Shown here: one piece after another, positions 12,667-16,427 of the stretch | Position numbering within the stretch: position 1 is the first letter of the stretch | Layout: the number at the start of each line of letters is the position of its first letter | Assembly: GCA_003224195.1 (NCBI GenBank) | Contig: QHYP01000046.1 | Location: forward strand, 1 to 16,427 | DNA length: 16,427 nt | Direction of reading: 5' to 3' | From: Acidobacteriota bacterium | GTDB taxonomy: Bacteria; Acidobacteriota; Terriglobia; Acidiferrales; UBA7541 | Position numbers and translations under genes: made by a program | Notes under the pieces: generated by a model | The model's input: only the letters and a program-made list of their open reading frames with translations | What the model was told of the DNA's origin: nothing | The model's database searches: none

Positions 12667-15644
12667 GCCTTCCCGATCGCGAAGCCGTTGAAATTTTCTT
12701 GCAGGAGGCGTCCGAGCATCTCCAGTTTCTGCGCGAATGCGCGAGCCTACTGGGAGAGCCGACGGCACCGCGCGAAGAACTGGAAAAACTGTACATTGCG
12801 GCGCACACGCTCAGCGGCACCTCGGCCAGTTATGGTTTTCCAAAATTCTCAGAGATTGCGGGAAAGCTGGCTCACGTTTTCCAATATGCCCTGAATGCGC
12901 CGCTCGGTGACGACCTGCACGGGCCCTTGACGGAATTCCTCTCGGACGCAATTTCTCTGCTTGAAACCAATTTGCTCGAGATCAGCGATACCGGCAAGGA
13001 AAACCTCGAGGACATGGCTGCGTTCAAGGAGCGCTATCGGTTTGCGTTTCCATCGGAGCCACCGCGGCTGAACTACGAACAGCCGAAACTCGAGCCATCC
13101 GGACAGCTTGCCGAACCGGAGCCGGCGGAGGCCGCGGTGACGGGGTCTTACTTCGACCGCTTGCCAGTGGACGACGAAGTGCCCGGCGAGATTCTGGAAT
13201 TCTTCCAGCCGGAAGCCGAAGAGCATTTCCAAGTCGTCAGCGATTGCCTCCTTGCGCTTGAAGGAGCAAGCAATCCAGAAGAAATCAATAAGCTTTTCAG
13301 GGCGATCCATACGGTGAAAGGGTCTGCGTCGCAAGTGGGGCTGAAGCGTCTCGGGGCAATCGCGCATCGCATCGAGGACTTGATCGGGCGGCTGCGCGAC
13401 GGCCAGATCGAGCCGACGCCCGCCGTCGTGGATCTCTGTCTCGAGTCGGTGGACGTACTGAAGAAGTGCCTCCACCGGCAGTGGGCGGACGAATCCCAAA
13501 TGCGCGCGGGAGTGGATTCCCTGCTTGCGCGCGTTGCGGAGTTTGCGCCGGAGGAAGGAGAAGAAGCCGAGAGAGCAGCCGAGCCGGTGCACGCGGAGAG
13601 CACTGCAGAACTGCCGCAGGCGAAACCTGCCGAAGCAAGCTTTTCCGTCAAGAAGCAAACCGGCAAGGCCGTCGGGGCCGCGGGAGGCCCGGCGAAGTCG
13701 GTGCGCATTTCACTGCCGCAGCTCGACCGGATGATGAACAACGTGGGCGAGCTGGTGATCAACCGCACACGGATGGTCGGACGGGTTGACGAACTCCAAA
13801 AACTGATCGATACGCTCAGCTTCTCCAAAGAGCGGCTACAAGGAAAAGTGGGTGAATTTCAGGAGAAGTACGAATTCAACCGCATCAGCGCGTCGCGCTT
13901 TCAGAGTCCGTGGGGTAAGGTGCCGACTTCAGAAATACTGACGAGCACGGCGGCCGGGGAAAAGTCCTTGTGGTCCGATTTCAGCGAACTCGAAATGGAC
14001 CGCTACGACGATTTCAACATATTGTCGCGGTCGATGACGGAGATATCGGCCGATGTGAAAGAAGTCTTGATGCAGCTCGAAGGCTTTGTGGGGCGCGTCG
14101 AGGGTGACATCGACGAATTCACAAAGCTGGCGCATCGCCTGCAAGACGAGATCACGGCCGCGCGAATGGTGCCGATCGGCACGCTGTATTCGCGGCTGAC
14201 CCGCGCGGTGCGCGATGCGGCCAAATCCGCCGGCAAACAGGTCGAAGTGGACCTGTCGGGCGGCGATACGGAACTGGACAACAGCATCATTCAGCAGATC
14301 GGCGACCCGCTGGTACACCTGGTGCGCAACGCCGTGGCGCACGGCATCGAGATCGTCCCTGAACGCGAGGTAGCCGGGAAGCCGCCCGTCGGCAGAGTTT
14401 CCCTGCGCGCGTATCATCGCGGGAACCACGTGTACATCGAGGTGGAAGACGATGGACGCGGCATAGATTACGAGCGGGTGAAGCAGAGCGCAATCGATCG
14501 CGGGTTAGTTTCGACGGAGACGGCGGACCGGCTGGCGGAAAGTGACTTGCGCGAGATGCTTTTTCACCCCGGGTTTTCGACTGCGCCCGTGAAAACGGAG
14601 CTGGCGGGGCGGGGCGTAGGACTGGACGTCGTGCGGGCGAACTTGAACGCATTGAACGGCGAGATCGAAATTCAGAGCAAGTCGAGGGAAGGCACGCGAT
14701 TCACTTTGAAAGTGCCGTTGACGCTGATCATTTCGCCCGCGCTCTTTGTGCGGTGCGGGAACGCCACGTTCGCGTTGCCACTGGCCGTGGTGGAAGAGAT
14801 TCGCCGTCTGCGCGCTGACGAAATCGAAGACGTTGGCGGAAAGCTGCTCACCAAGGTGCGCGACGTGGTAACCGAAGTGGTGCGGCTCGACGCCTATCTC
14901 GGTCTGCCGCCGCTCGAGCCGGTCAACGGCTATTTCCGCATGGTCGTGGCGAACGCAGGCGACCGGCAGATCGGGCTTGTCGTCGAGGAAGTTCTCGGCA
15001 AAGACGAAATTGTGATCAAGAGCCTCGGTGAGTACTGCCGGCGGGTCAAGCTCTTTCCGGGAACGACAATCGCGCCGGACGGTAGCCTGATTCTCCTGAT
15101 TGATTTGAACCGCATGGTGGCGGCAGAGCCCGGCGAGCGGCGCGCGGTGCAAGCAACGGCAAGTGCGGCACGAGTGTTTGCGCCGGGCGCCGCCGCCGTG
15201 GCACGCGGAACGATCCCCACGGAGGCCATCGACCGGGTGCAGCAGGAGCGCGTGATCGTGATTGCGGACGACTCCATCAGCGTGCGCAAGTTCGTTGGAC
15301 GCATGCTGGAGAAAGCGGGCTACCGCGTCAAATTGGCGTCGGACGGACTCGAAGCAGCGGAACTGGTGGCGCAGCATGGTTGCCATTTGATCATCACCGA
15401 CCTGGAGATGCCGCGCATGACGGGATACGAGTTGATGGCGCAGTTGCGTCAGAGCCCATCCACGCGGCGCATCCCCGTGATGGTGGTCACGTCGCGCGCG
15501 GGCGAAAAGCACCGCGACCGGGCAGTAAAGGAAGGCGCGGCGACGTTCCTGACCAAGCCGGTTCAGGAGGAGCAACTGATCAGCGCCGTCGAGCAACTGA
15601 TTGGAGCGCAAGCGCCCCGGCCATCCGGGGTGCCAGTGGCTTGA
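12663..15644 (+). CDS. cheA: CheA-type hybrid kinase with two HPt domains and a receiver (ChpA-like)
   Basis: Chemosensory histidine kinase of 993 residues. HPt1 (about 1-115) has His48 in an atypical AAHTLSGTSASYG setting. HPt2 (about 172-292) has a standard site, His216 in FRAIHTVKGSASQVG. No P2 domain is visible, only an acidic/Ala-rich linker. The P3 dimerisation region (about 347-503) holds roughly 70 more residues than enteric CheA. The HATPase domain has DPLVHLVRNAVAHGIE (Ala559 where Asp is usual), DDGRGID and GRGVGLDVVR. A CheW-like P5 domain (about 688-820) leads to a C-terminal receiver (863-983) with Asp913 in ITDLEMPRMTGYE and Lys965 in TKPV. GTG at 12663 has GGAGG at 12651-12655 and overlaps the cheR stop. 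The architecture matches ChpA/PilL-type kinases, with fewer HPt modules. Confidence 0.95.
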   Translation: MSLPDREAVEIFLQEASEHLQFLRECASLLGEPTAPREELEKLYIAAHTLSGTSASYGFPKFSEIAGKLAHVFQYALNAPLGDDLHGPLTEFLSDAISLLETNLLEISDTGKENLEDMAAFKERYRFAFPSEPPRLNYEQPKLEPSGQLAEPEPAEAAVTGSYFDRLPVDDEVPGEILEFFQPEAEEHFQVVSDCLLALEGASNPEEINKLFRAIHTVKGSASQVGLKRLGAIAHRIEDLIGRLRDGQIEPTPAVVDLCLESVDVLKKCLHRQWADESQMRAGVDSLLARVAEFAPEEGEEAERAAEPVHAESTAELPQAKPAEASFSVKKQTGKAVGAAGGPAKSVRISLPQLDRMMNNVGELVINRTRMVGRVDELQKLIDTLSFSKERLQGKVGEFQEKYEFNRISASRFQSPWGKVPTSEILTSTAAGEKSLWSDFSELEMDRYDDFNILSRSMTEISADVKEVLMQLEGFVGRVEGDIDEFTKLAHRLQDEITAARMVPIGTLYSRLTRAVRDAAKSAGKQVEVDLSGGDTELDNSIIQQIGDPLVHLVRNAVAHGIEIVPEREVAGKPPVGRVSLRAYHRGNHVYIEVEDDGRGIDYERVKQSAIDRGLVSTETADRLAESDLREMLFHPGFSTAPVKTELAGRGVGLDVVRANLNALNGEIEIQSKSREGTRFTLKVPLTLIISPALFVRCGNATFALPLAVVEEIRRLRADEIEDVGGKLLTKVRDVVTEVVRLDAYLGLPPLEPVNGYFRMVVANAGDRQIGLVVEEVLGKDEIVIKSLGEYCRRVKLFPGTTIAPDGSLILLIDLNRMVAAEPGERRAVQATASAARVFAPGAAAVARGTIPTEAIDRVQQERVIVIADDSISVRKFVGRMLEKAGYRVKLASDGLEAAELVAQHGCHLIITDLEMPRMTGYELMAQLRQSPSTRRIPVMVVTSRAGEKHRDRAVKEGAATFLTKPVQEEQLISAVEQLIGAQAPRPSGVPVA

Positions 15645-15651
15645 GCGAAAA

Positions 15652-16427
15652 ATGACCACGGGAGCAAACAAAAAATTTCGCGTGCTGGTGGTGGAGGACT
15701 CCGCCTTCATGCAGAGAGTTCTGGAGAACATCTTTAATTCCGATCCGCAATTACAGGTGGTGGGGCGCGCGAAGGACGGCCGCGAAGCGGTGGCCTTGGC
15801 GAAGTCGCTCAAGCCGGACGTGATCACGATGGACATCATGATGCCCCACATGGACGGCCTGCAGGCGACCGAACAGATCATGTCGTGCAACCCGCGGCCC
15901 ATCGTGATCGTTAGCTCGGAATCGAAGGAAGGGGCGGCGAGCACGCTGCGCGCGTTGGAACTGGGGGCCATCGAATTTGTCGGGAAGCCCTCCAATTCGA
16001 TCGACCTGGACATGAACAGCGTGAAGGAAGAGCTGCTGCGCAAGGTGCGGATGGCAGCGAAGGTTCGAGTGGTGCGGACGGCAGCTCGTCCCATGCCGAT
16101 GGCGCAACAAAAGCGGGCGAGCGACGCGACGGGCCCCGCCGAGCGGCTTGCTCGAGCCCATGCCCTGAATTCGAGCGGACAGCGATTCCCCGTGGTGGTG
16201 ATCGCCGCGTCAACGGGGGGGCCGGCAGCAGTGATGCGTCTGGTGCCGGGCTTCACGCGCGATTTCCCGGCAGCGGTGATCGTGGTGCAGCACATGCCGG
16301 CAAACTTCACCAGCCAGTACGCGGCGCAGCTCTCCGAATTCACGAGTATCCGCGTAAAAGAGGCGGAAACGAACGAAGCGCTGCAAGAGGGGACGTTGTA
16401 CATCTGTCCCGGGTCACATCATTTGCG
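15652..16427 (+). CDS. cheB: CheB-type methylesterase/receiver, C-terminus cut by window edge
   Basis: Receptor glutamate methylesterase that opposes CheR. The receiver (about 9-125) has VVEDSAFM, phospho-acceptor Asp61 in ITMDIMMPHMDGLQ and Lys112 in GKPS. A variable linker (about 135-178) leads to the esterase domain, with catalytic Ser187 in AASTGGP and His214 in VVQHMP. The catalytic Asp would lie beyond the window; 258 codons are visible. ATG at 15652 is seven bases after the CheA stop with only a weak ribosome site, so translation may depend on coupling. Both receiver and esterase residues are intact as far as seen. It occupies the chpB position. Confidence 0.95.
   Translation, partial: MTTGANKKFRVLVVEDSAFMQRVLENIFNSDPQLQVVGRAKDGREAVALAKSLKPDVITMDIMMPHMDGLQATEQIMSCNPRPIVIVSSESKEGAASTLRALELGAIEFVGKPSNSIDLDMNSVKEELLRKVRMAAKVRVVRTAARPMPMAQQKRASDATGPAERLARAHALNSSGQRFPVVVIAASTGGPAAVMRLVPGFTRDFPAAVIVVQHMPANFTSQYAAQLSEFTSIRVKEAETNEALQEGTLYICPGSHHL

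Noticed and set aside
14505..16403. A 632-codon open frame antisense to cheA and cheB
   Set aside because: This is a shadow of two clear genes; the composition is Arg/Ser-rich with no recognisable fold.

Overview
The window is a gene-dense, GC-rich, bacterial signal-transduction region. Twelve of the fourteen genes read rightwards; only the two at the left edge read leftwards. Nothing looks mobile: I see no insertion sequence, integrase, tRNA, rRNA or CRISPR. The gene content fits a Gram-negative soil bacterium, and Acidobacteriota is my best guess. It has a periplasmic TonB-domain protein, many PAS and NtrC-type regulators, GTG/TTG starts, and a Pil-Chp-type chemosensory operon. The phylum is inferred from style and content, not from a marker gene.

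Layout. (1) 1-1808, minus strand: a periplasmic orphan TonB C-terminal-domain protein, then a classical methyl-accepting chemotaxis protein (MCP) that runs off the left edge. (2) 1809-2156: a divergent regulatory region with palindromes. (3) 2157-6327: a tightly overlapping three-gene two-component operon. It encodes a soluble GAF-PAS-PAS-PAS histidine kinase, a stand-alone receiver, and an NtrC-family sigma54-dependent activator. (4) 6328-6573: a regulatory gap. (5) 6574-9174: a small PilZ-like protein, a 489-residue protein I cannot assign, and an unusual protein that joins a dead receiver to a histidine-kinase dimerisation (DHp) helix pair with no ATPase domain. (6) 9175-9307: a regulatory gap. 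(7) 9308 to the right edge: PilH-like CheY, CheW, PilJ-like MCP, CheR, a CheA-receiver hybrid, and CheB (cut by the edge). This is the same gene order as Pseudomonas pilH-pilI-pilJ-pilK-chpA-chpB.

How it may work together. A palindrome, GTCTCA-N3-TGAGAC, is perfect once (2011-2025) and has one mismatch twice (6397-6411, 9123-9137). A looser copy lies at 2081-2093. These sites sit in or beside the three regulatory regions. The copies at 6397 and 9123 lie roughly 110-150 bases upstream of sigma54-like -24/-12 boxes that resemble each other (13 of 16 bases). The simplest model is that the NtrC-type protein encoded at 4906-6327 binds these palindromes. It would then switch on, with sigma54, the PilZ-like/unknown/DHp operon and the chemosensory operon, and perhaps its own operon and the divergent tonB-MCP pair. 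This would place a Pil-Chp-like pathway, plus two or three undescribed accessory proteins, under one local two-component system. The model is inference; the motifs and gene arrangement are visible in the sequence.
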